Positions 36,164-45,874 of a stretch of DNA of 64,000 nt are shown here, piece by piece (positions within the stretch are counted from its first letter, which is position 1; every line of letters starts with the position of its first letter). Source of the stretch: Sphingobium sp. B2D3C. Its GTDB lineage: Bacteria > Pseudomonadota > Alphaproteobacteria > Sphingomonadales > Sphingomonadaceae. The translations under genes were made by a program, and so were the position numbers. Location of the stretch: the NCBI RefSeq assembly GCF_025961835.1, contig NZ_JAOQOK010000001.1, positions 868,001 to 932,000 on the forward strand, read 5' to 3'. Below the pieces are notes generated by a model. The model did not search any database and had not been told where the DNA came from. It worked only from the letters and a program-made list of their open reading frames with translations.

Positions 36164-37573
36164 TCAGCCGATGCTGTAGGGAATGACGTGCCGGCCATCC
36201 CGCTCGACATGGATTGGGCGGTCGATGGGCGGGAAGGCGCGCTGTGAGCAGCCCTCGCGCGGGCACAGGCGACAGCCCGGGCCGATGGGCGTGACTGCGG
36301 CATCATCGGCGAGGTCCAGCCCGTCCGCCCAGGCGAGATGGGCAGCATAATCGGGTTCGCAGGCGAGCACGATGGCGTGGCGGCGGTCCGGCCGTGCGAT
36401 GGCGCGGGCGAGCAGGATATAGTGCACGCCATCGGGCATTTCCGCGCGCTCCGCACCGCTATAATCAGCACGGGTCGGGGCCTCGTGCAGCCTCAGGCGG
36501 GGGCAGAGCGGGCCATAGCTGCTAAAGTCCAGCCGCGTGGCGCTATGCCGCTTGGTTATGTTGCCGGCCGGATCAATGCGACAGAAGAAGAAGGGAATGC
36601 CGCGCTGTCCCGGTCGCTGTAGCGTGGCGAGCCGATGCGCGACCTGCTCGATGCTTACGCCAAACCGCGCCGCCAGCGCATCGACATCATGGCGGAGCGT
36701 CCGGGCCATCTCGCGGAAGAGACCATAAGGCATGAGCAAGGCGGCAGCGCCATAATTGATGAGCGCGTGATGCAGCAGGGCATCGGCAGGCGCCCCCACC
36801 GGGTGCTGGGCAATGATGGCGCGCATCGTGGAATCGGCCAGCCCGCGCAAATGCACGATATGGCTGGCGAGCTGGAAGGCGATGCTCGTGGCGGGCAGGC
36901 GATCATTGACGTGCAAGGTCCGGCCATCGGGGGAGGGCGCGCGCAACAGCGTGGTCTTGAGTGGTTCGCGACTGACGGTGCAATCATGCTCGTCGCGCAG
37001 TGCCGCGCTGAGCGCCGCTAAGGTGCCTTCCGCATCGGAGCGCGCGCCGATGCTGAGCTGCGTGGCGAGATCCTCGGCGGCGGTGTCCAGATCATGGAAA
37101 TAATTGTCGAACAGCCGCAGCCGATCGCTCACCTGATCGAAAGTCGCGCGTGCGCCCGGCAGCAGGCCGTTACCAAGCGCCTGTTCGGCCATGGCCAGCC
37201 GACCTTCGGTCTGTCGGAGCGCGTGATGCAACTCGACATAGCGCGCTGCAAATTCGGGGTATTGAACATGCAGCCGCTCGGTCCGCTCGGGATCGGGAGG
37301 CGGTGAGCGATGGCCGGGCTTGGCGAGCGCCCAGTTGAAGGCGCCGAGCAACTGCTCCTCAGGCCGGGCATCGAAATCGGACCAGTCGAGAGGAAAGGCC
37401 GCCGCCAGCGCGGCCTTTACCCGTGCGGTCAGGGGACGGTCGTTATTCTCCAGTTGCGAGAGATAGGAGACGGAGATGCCCAGCAGCCGCGCCATGCCCG
37501 CCTGATCGAGCCGGCTCTGCAGACGCAGGTCGCGCACTTTCTGGCCAACGAACAATCTGTTTCCGCGTGGCAA
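36164..37573 (-). CDS. Short-chain fatty acyl-CoA regulator (ScfR/PccR/RamB family), 469 aa
   Basis: A transcription factor of the ScfR group that includes RamB and Rhodobacter PccR, which senses propionyl-CoA or related acyl-CoA. An N-terminal XRE-type helix-turn-helix (KVRDLRLQSRLDQAGMARLL, then SYLSQLENNDRPL) is followed by an IrrE-type peptidase-like fold and the C-terminal DUF2083 region with the Cys motif CRLCPREGC and SQRAFPPIDRP. Length is typical. It is divergent from a PaaG-like enoyl-CoA hydratase. No carboxylase genes are nearby, so its target pathway is open. Confidence 0.9.
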   Translation of the reverse strand: MPRGNRLFVGQKVRDLRLQSRLDQAGMARLLGISVSYLSQLENNDRPLTARVKAALAAAFPLDWSDFDARPEEQLLGAFNWALAKPGHRSPPPDPERTERLHVQYPEFAARYVELHHALRQTEGRLAMAEQALGNGLLPGARATFDQVSDRLRLFDNYFHDLDTAAEDLATQLSIGARSDAEGTLAALSAALRDEHDCTVSREPLKTTLLRAPSPDGRTLHVNDRLPATSIAFQLASHIVHLRGLADSTMRAIIAQHPVGAPADALLHHALINYGAAALLMPYGLFREMARTLRHDVDALAARFGVSIEQVAHRLATLQRPGQRGIPFFFCRIDPAGNITKRHSATRLDFSSYGPLCPRLRLHEAPTRADYSGAERAEMPDGVHYILLARAIARPDRRHAIVLACEPDYAAHLAWADGLDLADDAAVTPIGPGCRLCPREGCSQRAFPPIDRPIHVERDGRHVIPYSIG

Positions 37574-37638
37574 GGACTGTCTCCGGGTTGCGAGTCGGGG
37601 TGAGGGATCGCCGCACTGGCCGGAACGGCGGGCACGAT

Positions 37639-37747
37639 CCGCAAATTTTTCATAGGCGGGTTAGCTGCTGTGCCGATCAACAAGGACGATCCTTCAAGGC
37701 GCCCACACCGTAGCGGAACCGGTTCATTTCGCAATTCCGCAAATTGC
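37639..37747. promoter_or_regulatory. Candidate ScfR/PccR-type binding sites
   Basis: The divergent spacer holds CCGCAAATTT at 37639-37648 and, about 90 bases on, TTTCGCAATTCCGCAAATTG at 37727-37746. The latter contains the inverted repeat GCAATT (37731-37736) and AATTGC (37742-37747). ScfR-family regulators are known to bind TTTGCAAA-like motifs; these are related but not identical. Placement before both divergent genes fits autoregulation plus control of the hydratase gene. Inferred. Confidence 0.4.
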
Positions 37748-37864
37748 TGCCGGTGCTTGCCGATCCAAACTCGCTCTGGCGCGACGCTTGCGGCGCGCCG
37801 GTACGATGCTAGCCTACGCTCCGTCAGAACAGCGGCTGGCAACCGTGCTGCGAGGGAGGATGGG

Positions 37865-38638
37865 TTGAGCGAGATCGTGCTGTCCACGCTGGACGATGGG
37901 GTGCTGACCCTTGCCCTTAACCGCCCCGAGCGGCTTAATGCCTTGTCCGCCGGCCTGCTGGCAGACCTGACCCGCAAGCTCGATGAAGGCGTGCGTGCAG
38001 GCGCGCGATCCGTGTTGATCACCGGGACGGGCCGGGCGTTCTGCTCCGGCGCGGATCTGGCCGATAGCGAAGGCATCGGCGCCGATCTCGGGAAGACCCT
38101 GGCGACCTATTATCATCCTCTGTTCCTGCGGCTGGCCGGGCTCGATATCCCGGTGGTGAGCGCGATCAACGGACCGGCTGTTGGCGCTGGCGTCGCCTTG
38201 GCGCTGGCCGCCGACATCGTGGTGATGGCGCGCTCTGCCTATTTGCAGCTTGGCTTCGTCAATATCGGGCTGGTGCCCGATGCTGGCGCGACATGGCTGG
38301 TCGCGAAGAGCGCCGGGCGCGCCAAGGCGCTCGAACTGGCGTTACTGGGCGAGGCCATGAGCGCTCAGGAGGCGCAGGATGCCGGGCTGGTCGCCCGCGT
38401 GACCGACGATGACAGGCTTGACGAAACCGCGCGCGGTCTTGCCCTCAAGCTGGCGCAGGGGCCGACCCGTGCCATCGGCATGATCCGCAAGCAGGTCGCT
38501 GCCGCGCTCAATCACAGCCTGTCGGAGACGATGGGCATCGAAGCCGCCAATCAGGCAGCGGCCGGCCACAGCGCGGATTTTCAGGAGGGCGTCGCGGCCT
38601 TTCTGGAGAAGCGGGTGCCGCGCTTTCAGGGGGGGTGA
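37865..38638 (+). CDS. Enoyl-CoA hydratase/isomerase, PaaG-like, 257 aa
   Basis: A cytosolic crotonase-fold enzyme acting on CoA thioesters. LNRPERLNAL starts the fold, FCSGADLAD and INGPAVGAGVALALAADI form the oxyanion region. The later segment GLVPDAGATWLVAKSAGRAK resembles PaaG (the 1,2-epoxyphenylacetyl-CoA isomerase), with Asp where classical hydratases have the second catalytic Glu. It may therefore isomerise rather than hydrate. The start is TTG at 37865, with GGGAGGA just upstream; longer frames do not match the family. It is divergent from the ScfR-type regulator, a likely controller. Confidence 0.85.
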   Translation: MSEIVLSTLDDGVLTLALNRPERLNALSAGLLADLTRKLDEGVRAGARSVLITGTGRAFCSGADLADSEGIGADLGKTLATYYHPLFLRLAGLDIPVVSAINGPAVGAGVALALAADIVVMARSAYLQLGFVNIGLVPDAGATWLVAKSAGRAKALELALLGEAMSAQEAQDAGLVARVTDDDRLDETARGLALKLAQGPTRAIGMIRKQVAAALNHSLSETMGIEAANQAAAGHSADFQEGVAAFLEKRVPRFQGG

Positions 38639-38817
38639 GCGAGAAACGCTACGGAATTCGGCTCGTTAGAAGACCGAAGGCTGCGATTTTTCTTTGTGTC
38701 ATCTTTCCAGCTTTGAGGGCACCATTTGATCGATCTGACGATAGCCCGTTCGTTTCGTCCTGTGGCAACGTTTTACTAACCTTTGAACGCTTAGCACTCT
38801 CCTAAACTCAGAGACGA

Positions 38818-41307
38818 TTGGACGGCGTGGAGAGCTTTTACCATCTGGTCGTGGTTGATCAGCAGATTCGGGGCATGCTGATCATTGTGGCGATTTGCGG
38901 GTCTGGCATTTTAACGGCCACGGCCATTCTCAGTCATACGTTCAACATGAAATCGCAGAGCGTACGTCGGACCTGGCTTGTGATGGCCGGGCTGGTGACA
39001 GGCGTTTCGTTTTCGGCGATCCTGCTGACAGGGGTTGCGGCCTTGGGTGCGCGTGCCGGAACGACTACCGGGCCTGACATGGACCGTATCATCGTCGAAG
39101 GCGTGGCCAGCCTGCTCTTTATGACTGCCCTTGTTCTGGCCTGGCGTGGATTGATGGGTGGCAGTGCGGCATCGGCTGATGACGGCCTGCTTGCCGAGGC
39201 ACTCGACGAGCTTGCCCATGTGCAAGCGCATCATCGCGCCTATGTCGAGCTCAATCCCCAGATCGCCTGGATGGCCGATGCGGAGGGACGCATCACCGAA
39301 ATTGGCCCGCTTTGGGCTGAACAGGTAGGTCTCGATCTGGAGGCTGGGCTGGGATATGGATGGACGCAGGCCGTTCATCCTGATGACCTTCCGACCGTTC
39401 AGGCCTTGTGGGCGGACGTTGTCAAAAATCAGTCGGATGCCGCCGATGTCCGCTATCGCATCCGCATGGCGAACGGGATGTACCGCTGGTACCGGGCGCG
39501 CGCACGGCCTCACCGGGGTGAAGATGGCAAAGTCCTCGCTTGGTATGGCACGCTGGAAGACATTCACGACCATGTGATCGCCGAAACCGCGCTCAGGCAG
39601 AGCGAGGAGCGCTACCGCCTGGCGGCGGAAGCTGGGAACGACGTCATATGGGACTGCTCCCTGCCAACCGGCATTACGACCTGGAGCGGGGCGTACAAAA
39701 AAGTCTTGGGTTATCCAGAACTGGATAAGGCCACGCATTTCGATTGGTGGATCGAGCGTATTCACCCCGATGACCGGGAGCGGGTCCTCGCGAACCAGAG
39801 GCGGGCCCTGGAGAGTGGCCAGAAATTCTGGCTCGAGGAGTTCCGGTTTCGCACGGCAAAAGGGACGTTCATCGATACCAAGGCGCGAAGTGTCATCGTG
39901 CGTGGCGACAAAGGCGTAGCAGTCCGGCTTGTCGGATCGATACTGGATATCACCAAGCAGAAGCAGGCGCAGGCCGAGCTGAACTGGGCTGCGTATCACG
40001 ACCACCTTACGAGGCTCCCGAACCGGGCTCTTTTCGGCGTTCGCATCCAGGCCGCGATCGACGCGGCATGTGATTCCGGTGATCCGGTGGCGCTCATGAT
40101 CCTGGATCTCAATGGGTTCAAGGAAATGAACGATTCGCTTGGCCATGCCGCAGGCGACCGGGTGTTGGTAGAGGTCGCTCGGCGCCTTTCCTCCTGTATC
40201 CCGGAAGGGGCGACAGCGGCTCGGCTGGGCGGCGATGAATTTGCGATCATCTTGCCTGGCCTGTCTGCGGCGGACAAATATCGCCCGGTGGCGGACGCCT
40301 TAAAGCGCTGCTTTGAAGTGCCGGTGCAGATCGAAGAACTGCGCATTCCGGTGAGCTTTTGCGTAGGTGTCGCTGTCTGGCCGCGCGATGGCTTTGAGCC
40401 CGGGGACCTGCTGATCGCGGCTGACCTCGCTCTCTACGCAGCCAAGGCCGACATGCCCGGCTCCGTTCGTGAGTTCTCGCCGTCACTCAAGGTCGCATCC
40501 GAGAGGCGAACCCGCATGCTGGTCATGGCGCGCGCAGGGTTGGACGAGGACCGCATCGTGCCGTTCTACCAACCCAAGGTGAACCTCCAGACCGGGCAGA
40601 TCGACGGCTGGGAAGCGCTGCTGCGGGTGGCCGAGAACGGCCAGGTTCTGCCGCCTGCGGCCATCGAGGCGGCGTTCTCGGATGCCGAAATGTCGGTGCG
40701 GCTGACCGACCGGATGATATGCGGCATCTTTGCGGACATTGCGCGCTGGCGGGCCGATGGACTGGAGCCGGGGCGGATCGCAGTCAACGTGTCTGCGGGC
40801 GACTTTCGCGCGCCGAGTTTGCCGGCCCGTCTTGAGGATGCCGCCCGGACACATCGGCAGGGTCTTGCCCAGATCGACATCGAAGTGACGGAGACTGTGC
40901 TCATCGGGCAATTGGGGCCAGAAGTCGCGCGGATGCTCGAGGAATTGCGCGGCCTTGGCGTGATGGTCGCGCTGGATGATTTTGGCACGGGCTATGCTTC
41001 GCTCAGCCATCTCCAGCAATTTCCGGTCGATGTGATCAAGATCGACAAGTCGTTCATCGACCGGATCGAGGACAGCACCCCCGGCGCGACGGCCGTCATC
41101 GACGCCGTGTTGCAGATGGCCCGGCGCCTGGGGATGCAGACGGTCGCGGAAGGCGTCGAAACCATCGCGCAGGCCCGCTATCTCCGCGCGCGGGGCTGCA
41201 CGCTGGGGCAGGGCTTCTTGTTCAGTAAGCCGGTTCCGGCGTCACAGGTGCCCTCACTGCTGCGAGGGAAAGCCTATGGTCACTGGGAGTTCGGCGGCGT
41301 CGGCTGA
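38818..41307 (+). CDS. PAS-GGDEF-EAL membrane protein for cyclic-di-GMP turnover, 829 aa
   Basis: An inner-membrane signalling protein. Three N-terminal hydrophobic segments (about residues 18-40, 53-77 and 91-112) precede two PAS domains (about 140-250 and 265-385), a GGDEF domain and an EAL domain. The active-site RLGGDEFAII (near 470) is intact. So are EALLRV (near 597), DDFGTGYASLSHL and AEGVET. Thus both diguanylate cyclase and phosphodiesterase activity are possible; in such proteins one is often dominant. The frame starts with TTG at 38818, without a strong ribosome site, so the start is uncertain. The last 28 bases overlap the convergent outer-membrane factor gene. Confidence 0.9.
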   Translation: MDGVESFYHLVVVDQQIRGMLIIVAICGSGILTATAILSHTFNMKSQSVRRTWLVMAGLVTGVSFSAILLTGVAALGARAGTTTGPDMDRIIVEGVASLLFMTALVLAWRGLMGGSAASADDGLLAEALDELAHVQAHHRAYVELNPQIAWMADAEGRITEIGPLWAEQVGLDLEAGLGYGWTQAVHPDDLPTVQALWADVVKNQSDAADVRYRIRMANGMYRWYRARARPHRGEDGKVLAWYGTLEDIHDHVIAETALRQSEERYRLAAEAGNDVIWDCSLPTGITTWSGAYKKVLGYPELDKATHFDWWIERIHPDDRERVLANQRRALESGQKFWLEEFRFRTAKGTFIDTKARSVIVRGDKGVAVRLVGSILDITKQKQAQAELNWAAYHDHLTRLPNRALFGVRIQAAIDAACDSGDPVALMILDLNGFKEMNDSLGHAAGDRVLVEVARRLSSCIPEGATAARLGGDEFAIILPGLSAADKYRPVADALKRCFEVPVQIEELRIPVSFCVGVAVWPRDGFEPGDLLIAADLALYAAKADMPGSVREFSPSLKVASERRTRMLVMARAGLDEDRIVPFYQPKVNLQTGQIDGWEALLRVAENGQVLPPAAIEAAFSDAEMSVRLTDRMICGIFADIARWRADGLEPGRIAVNVSAGDFRAPSLPARLEDAARTHRQGLAQIDIEVTETVLIGQLGPEVARMLEELRGLGVMVALDDFGTGYASLSHLQQFPVDVIKIDKSFIDRIEDSTPGATAVIDAVLQMARRLGMQTVAEGVETIAQARYLRARGCTLGQGFLFSKPVPASQVPSLLRGKAYGHWEFGGVG

Positions 41308-42707
41308 CCAGCAGTCGGCGCGGTCGGCTCATCGCCCCCGCCCAGTGCACGGTAGAGTCCGGCGGCACTGGAGAGCTCCTGACGCCGCAATTCCAGCAGC
41401 GCGAGCCGCGCAGCATAGTCGCTGCGCTGCGCATCGAGCAGTTCCAGCCGGGCATCGACCCCGGCCTGATAGCGCAGGCGGGAAAGCTCGGCACGCCGCG
41501 TCGCCGACTGGGCCACGCCCCGCTGGGCTTCGATCTCGCGGGTATAGGTCTCCCGCCCGGCCAACCCGTCTGCGACCTCGCGGAATGCAGACTGAATGGC
41601 CTTTTCGTAGTTTGCGATGGCAATCGACTTGCGAACCTTCGCCAGATCGAGCTGGCCCTGCAAACTGCCGCCGTTGAAGATCGATTGGGTGATCTGCGGC
41701 GTGAACGACCAGTTGCGGTTTGCGCTATCGAACAGGCTGTCCAGCGCCATGCTGGTGAAGCCGAACAGACCTGTGAGCGAAATGCGCGGGAAGAAGGCAG
41801 CACGCGCGGCGCCGACATCGGCATTGGAGGCGACCAGTTCATGCTCGCCCTGACGGATGTCCGGCCGACTGGCGAGCAGGGCGGAGGGCAGGCCGACCGG
41901 CAGCTGGGTGCGGATCGGCTGGTCCATGAGCGCGATGGGTGCGGGCAGGTCGGCGGGAAGTGGCGCCCCGACCAGCAATTGCAGCGCGTTGCGCGCCTCG
42001 GCCAGCATCCGCGTGCGCATCGCCTGATCGGCCTGGGCCTGGCTGACCTGTCCCTCTGCCTGCGCAACATCCAGCCCGCTGACCTGCCGCGCCTGCTGGA
42101 GACGGCGAGTGATCGCGAGCGAAGCCTGCCAATCGCCCAGCGTGCGGTCGGTGAGGGCCAACTGCTCCTCGGCGAGCCGTTCGGCCAGATAGGCATCGAC
42201 GATCGATCCGATCAGCGCGATGCGCGCGGCACGGCGGCCTTCGTCGGTGGCGAGATAGCGCTCGAAGGCGGCCTCGCTCTGCGAGCGGAGGCGACCGAAC
42301 AGATCGATCTCAAAGCTGGTCAGCGCGGCATTGGCGGAGAACTGGCTGAACTCCGCCCCAGCGCCGGTTTGTGAGGCGGCCGCCGAGACGCGCTGCCGGG
42401 AATAAGCCGCGTTGGCATCCAGCGTCGGCAATTGTGCGCCCCTGGCGACACGGAACTGAGCGCGGGCAGCCTCGACGTTGAGCGTGGCGACGCGCAGGTC
42501 GCGATTATTCTCCAGCGCCAGCTCGATGAGCCGCTGCAGGCGCGGGTCGCCAAACATCTCGTGCCAGTCCAGCGCCGCGGCACTGGCTGCCTCTTCGGGA
42601 GAGGCGAGCGGGTAGACCGGCGCAACCGGGGCAGGCGGTGTCTCCAGCCGTGGGTTCATCGAGCAGGCGCTGGTCAGCAGCAGCGCCGCGAGGGCAAATT
42701 TACGCAT
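41280..42707 (-). CDS. RND efflux outer-membrane factor (NodT/OprM family lipoprotein), 475 aa
   Basis: The outer-membrane channel of a tripartite pump. The signal peptide MRKFALAALLLTSAC ends in a lipobox, giving a lipid-anchored Cys near residue 15. Two OEP repeats follow (starting near WHEMFGDPRLQRLIELAL and again near SRPDIRQGEHEL). Length is typical. The start is the ATG at 42707, two bases from the RND pump stop, so it is part of that operon. Its tail overlaps the GGDEF-EAL gene by 28 bases. Confidence 0.93.
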   Translation of the reverse strand: MRKFALAALLLTSACSMNPRLETPPAPVAPVYPLASPEEAASAAALDWHEMFGDPRLQRLIELALENNRDLRVATLNVEAARAQFRVARGAQLPTLDANAAYSRQRVSAAASQTGAGAEFSQFSANAALTSFEIDLFGRLRSQSEAAFERYLATDEGRRAARIALIGSIVDAYLAERLAEEQLALTDRTLGDWQASLAITRRLQQARQVSGLDVAQAEGQVSQAQADQAMRTRMLAEARNALQLLVGAPLPADLPAPIALMDQPIRTQLPVGLPSALLASRPDIRQGEHELVASNADVGAARAAFFPRISLTGLFGFTSMALDSLFDSANRNWSFTPQITQSIFNGGSLQGQLDLAKVRKSIAIANYEKAIQSAFREVADGLAGRETYTREIEAQRGVAQSATRRAELSRLRYQAGVDARLELLDAQRSDYAARLALLELRRQELSSAAGLYRALGGGDEPTAPTAGQPTPPNSQ

Positions 42708-42708
42708 C

Positions 42709-45700
42709 TCAATTCTCCGATGCGGGGTAGGCGGCGGGCGTCTGCGATGAACCATCGACATGCTTTTTGCGCTTTTGCCGCTCGACCAGCTTCATCACCA
42801 CCACGAAGAAGACCGGGACGAAGAAGATCGCGAGAATGGTGGCACTGATCATGCCGCCGAAGACGCCCGTGCCGATCGCCCGCTGGGTCTCCTTGCTCGC
42901 ACCGCCCGCCAGCATCAGCGGAACGACGCCAAGCGTGAAGGCGAAGCTGGTCATCAGGATCGGCCGCAAGCGCAGGCGCGCGGCGTGCAACGCGGCGTCG
43001 ACCGCAGACATGCCGTTATCATAAGCATGCTTGGCAAACTCCACGATCAGGATCGCGTTCTTGGCGCTGAGGCCGATGATCGTGATCAGGCCCACGTTGA
43101 AGAACACGTCGTTGGGCATGCTGCGCAGCGTGACCGCCAGCACGGCGCCGAGCACGCCGAGCGGCACGACCAGCATCACTGCCGCCGGGATTGCCCAGCT
43201 TTCGTACAGCGCGGCCAGCACCAGGAAGACGACCAGCATCGAGAGGCCCAGCAGAAGGATCGCCTGATTGCCCGCGAGCCTTTCCTGAAGCGACTGACCG
43301 GTCCATTCGATGGCGAAGCCGGGCGGCAGCTGGCTCGCAAGGCGCTCCATCTCCGCCATGGCCTCGCCGCTGGAGTGGCCGGGCGCGGGCTGGCCGGCAA
43401 TGCGCATGGCGGGATAGCCATTATAGCGCACCAGCTGCAGCGGCATGGTCTCCCAGCGCGGCGTGACCAGCTCCGAGAGCGGGACCGTGTTTCCGGCCGC
43501 GTTGCGGACATACAGCTTGAGCACATCCTCAAGGTTCATGCGGAAGGGGGCATCCGCCTGCACGATGACCTGCTGCATACGACCATTATTGGGGAAGTCG
43601 TTGACATAGGCCGAGCCCATGGCCCCGCTCAGCGTGGAGGTGATGGACTCGAAGGGCACGCCCATGGCCTGCGCCTTCTGGCGGTCGATCACCATCTCGA
43701 CGCTGGTGCCGGGCATCAAGCCTTCCGGATAGACGCCGGCAAGGGCCGGGTTTTTCGCGGCCATGCCGAGCAGTTGGAACTGCGCGGCCATCAGGGCATC
43801 GAACCCACGGCCCGAGCGGTCCTCAAGGCGCGCGGAGAAGCCGCCGGTGGTGCCAAGGCCATCGATGGAAGGCGGGATGAGGCTCATCACGAGCCCTTCC
43901 CGCACGCCGGCGCCAGTGGCCTGATTGGCTGCACCGGCCTCGCCAAATGCGGTCGCTCCGTCACGCTCGCTCCAGTCCTTGAGCATTGTGAAGCCGAGGC
44001 CGACATTGGCGCCCGCGCCGGAGAAGCCCCAGCCCAGCACCGAGATGGTATCGGCGATGCCCGCGCGCTGCGCGGTGTGCTTTTCGAAGACTTCCAGTGC
44101 CTCCAGCGTCCGGCCGGACGTCGCGTCCGAGGGGAGTTGGAAGACGGTCATGAAATAGCCCTGATCTTCATCGGGCAGGAACGAGGAAGGCAGGTTTGTA
44201 TAGCCGACGATCATCAGCACCACGATGACCGCGAAGCTCGCCATCATCCGCGCGCTGCGCTTCAAGGCGCGCGTCACCCAATTGTGGTAGCTGTGCGTCA
44301 TCGTGTCGAACTTGCGGTCGAACCAGCCGAAGAAGCCCTTCTTGGTCTCATGGCCAGTGACCGGCTTGAGCAATGTCGCACAGAGTGCCGGCGTCAGGCT
44401 CAGGGCAAGGAAGGCCGAGAACAGGATGGAGACCGCCATGGAGATGGTGAACTGCCGGTAGATCGCGCCCACCGAGCCGCTGTAGAATGCCATTGGCACG
44501 AACACGGCGGTGAGGACGAGGCTGATGCCGATGATGGCACCCGTAATCTCGCCCATGGCCTTGCGCGTCGCTTCCTTGGGCGGCAGCCCTTCCTCGGCCA
44601 TGATGCGCTCGACATTCTCGACCACGACGATGGCATCGTCGACGATGATGCCGATGGCGAGGACCATGCCGAACATGGTCAGCACGTTCACGGAATAGCC
44701 GGCCAGCATCATCACCGCGCAGGTACCGAGCAGGGCGATCGGCGCGACGACGGCGGGAATGATGGTGTAGCGGAACTTCTGGAGGAAGACGAACATCACC
44801 AGGAAGACGAGCACCATGGCCTCGACCAGTGTCTCGATGACCTTCTCGATCGAGATCTTCACATAAGGCGCGGTGTCGAACGGAATGCGGTATGACATGC
44901 CGTTGGGCATGGCCCTGGCCAGCTCGACCATGCGCTCATGCACGCGGGCGGAGGTGGAGACCGCATTGGCGCCGGGCGCGAGCTGCACGGCCATCAACGC
45001 CACGGGCTTGCCGTTGAGGCGCGTCTGGAACCAGTAGGACGCGGAACCAAGATCGACGCGGGCGACATCGCCCAGCTTCAGGGCGGAGCCATCCGTTCCG
45101 GCGCGCAGCACGATCTCGCGGAACTGCTCGGGGGTCTTCAGCTGGCCCTCGACGGTGATCGGAACCTTGACGCGCTGGCCTTCGGCAATCGGCTCGCCGC
45201 CCAGCACGCCGGGCGAAACCGGCGTGTTCTGCGCAGCAATCGCGGCCGTGATATCGCTCATCGAAATGTCGTAGGATGCCAGTTTTGCCGGATCGACCCA
45301 GATGCGCATCGCGCGCTCGGCGCCGAACAGCTGGACACGGCCGACGCCGGGGAGACGCTTGAGCTCCTCGACAACATAGCGCGCCGCATAGTCCGACAGT
45401 TCCTCGAGGTTCTGCTGGCCGTTAGACGATTCCAGGCTCACCAGATTGAGGAAGTTGCGATTGGCGGAATCGACCTGGATGCCGAGTTGGCGGACGATCT
45501 GCGGCAGGCGCGGCTCTGCGGCCTTGAGCCGGTTCTGCACGTCGACCTGCGCCAGCTCCGGGTTGGTCCCCGGCTGGAAGGTCGCGGTGATCGTGGCCTG
45601 ACCGGACGTATCCGTCGAGCTCTCGAAGTACAGCAGATTGCGCACGCTTGAGAGTTCGCGCTCGATCAGGCTGACGACGCTGTCATTCAGCGTCTGCGGC

Positions 45701-45858
45701 GTGGCACCGGGGTAGGTCGCGGTGATCTCGACGCTTGGCGGCGCGATGCTCGGGTAGCGCTCCAGCGACAGGCGCGGGATGGCGATGACGCCCGCAAGGA
45801 TGATCGCGATGGCGACCACCCAGGCGAAAACGGGCCGATCGATGAAGAAACGGGGCAT
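42709..45858 (-). CDS. RND efflux pump, HAE1 family inner-membrane transporter, 1049 aa
   Basis: A proton-driven multidrug exporter of the AcrB/MexB/AdeB type. It begins MPRFFIDRPVFAWVVAIAII, the standard HAE1 start, at 45858; the open frame goes 120 bases further without support. The proton relay Asp pair is in GIIVDDAIVVVENV (TM4). Two large periplasmic loops and 12 membrane helices fit the length. It lies 16 bases after the adaptor gene and one base before the outer-membrane gene, completing the pump operon. Confidence 0.96.
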   Translation of the reverse strand: MPRFFIDRPVFAWVVAIAIILAGVIAIPRLSLERYPSIAPPSVEITATYPGATPQTLNDSVVSLIERELSSVRNLLYFESSTDTSGQATITATFQPGTNPELAQVDVQNRLKAAEPRLPQIVRQLGIQVDSANRNFLNLVSLESSNGQQNLEELSDYAARYVVEELKRLPGVGRVQLFGAERAMRIWVDPAKLASYDISMSDITAAIAAQNTPVSPGVLGGEPIAEGQRVKVPITVEGQLKTPEQFREIVLRAGTDGSALKLGDVARVDLGSASYWFQTRLNGKPVALMAVQLAPGANAVSTSARVHERMVELARAMPNGMSYRIPFDTAPYVKISIEKVIETLVEAMVLVFLVMFVFLQKFRYTIIPAVVAPIALLGTCAVMMLAGYSVNVLTMFGMVLAIGIIVDDAIVVVENVERIMAEEGLPPKEATRKAMGEITGAIIGISLVLTAVFVPMAFYSGSVGAIYRQFTISMAVSILFSAFLALSLTPALCATLLKPVTGHETKKGFFGWFDRKFDTMTHSYHNWVTRALKRSARMMASFAVIVVLMIVGYTNLPSSFLPDEDQGYFMTVFQLPSDATSGRTLEALEVFEKHTAQRAGIADTISVLGWGFSGAGANVGLGFTMLKDWSERDGATAFGEAGAANQATGAGVREGLVMSLIPPSIDGLGTTGGFSARLEDRSGRGFDALMAAQFQLLGMAAKNPALAGVYPEGLMPGTSVEMVIDRQKAQAMGVPFESITSTLSGAMGSAYVNDFPNNGRMQQVIVQADAPFRMNLEDVLKLYVRNAAGNTVPLSELVTPRWETMPLQLVRYNGYPAMRIAGQPAPGHSSGEAMAEMERLASQLPPGFAIEWTGQSLQERLAGNQAILLLGLSMLVVFLVLAALYESWAIPAAVMLVVPLGVLGAVLAVTLRSMPNDVFFNVGLITIIGLSAKNAILIVEFAKHAYDNGMSAVDAALHAARLRLRPILMTSFAFTLGVVPLMLAGGASKETQRAIGTGVFGGMISATILAIFFVPVFFVVVMKLVERQKRKKHVDGSSQTPAAYPASEN

Positions 45859-45874
45859 GGGTTCGCTTTCGTCT

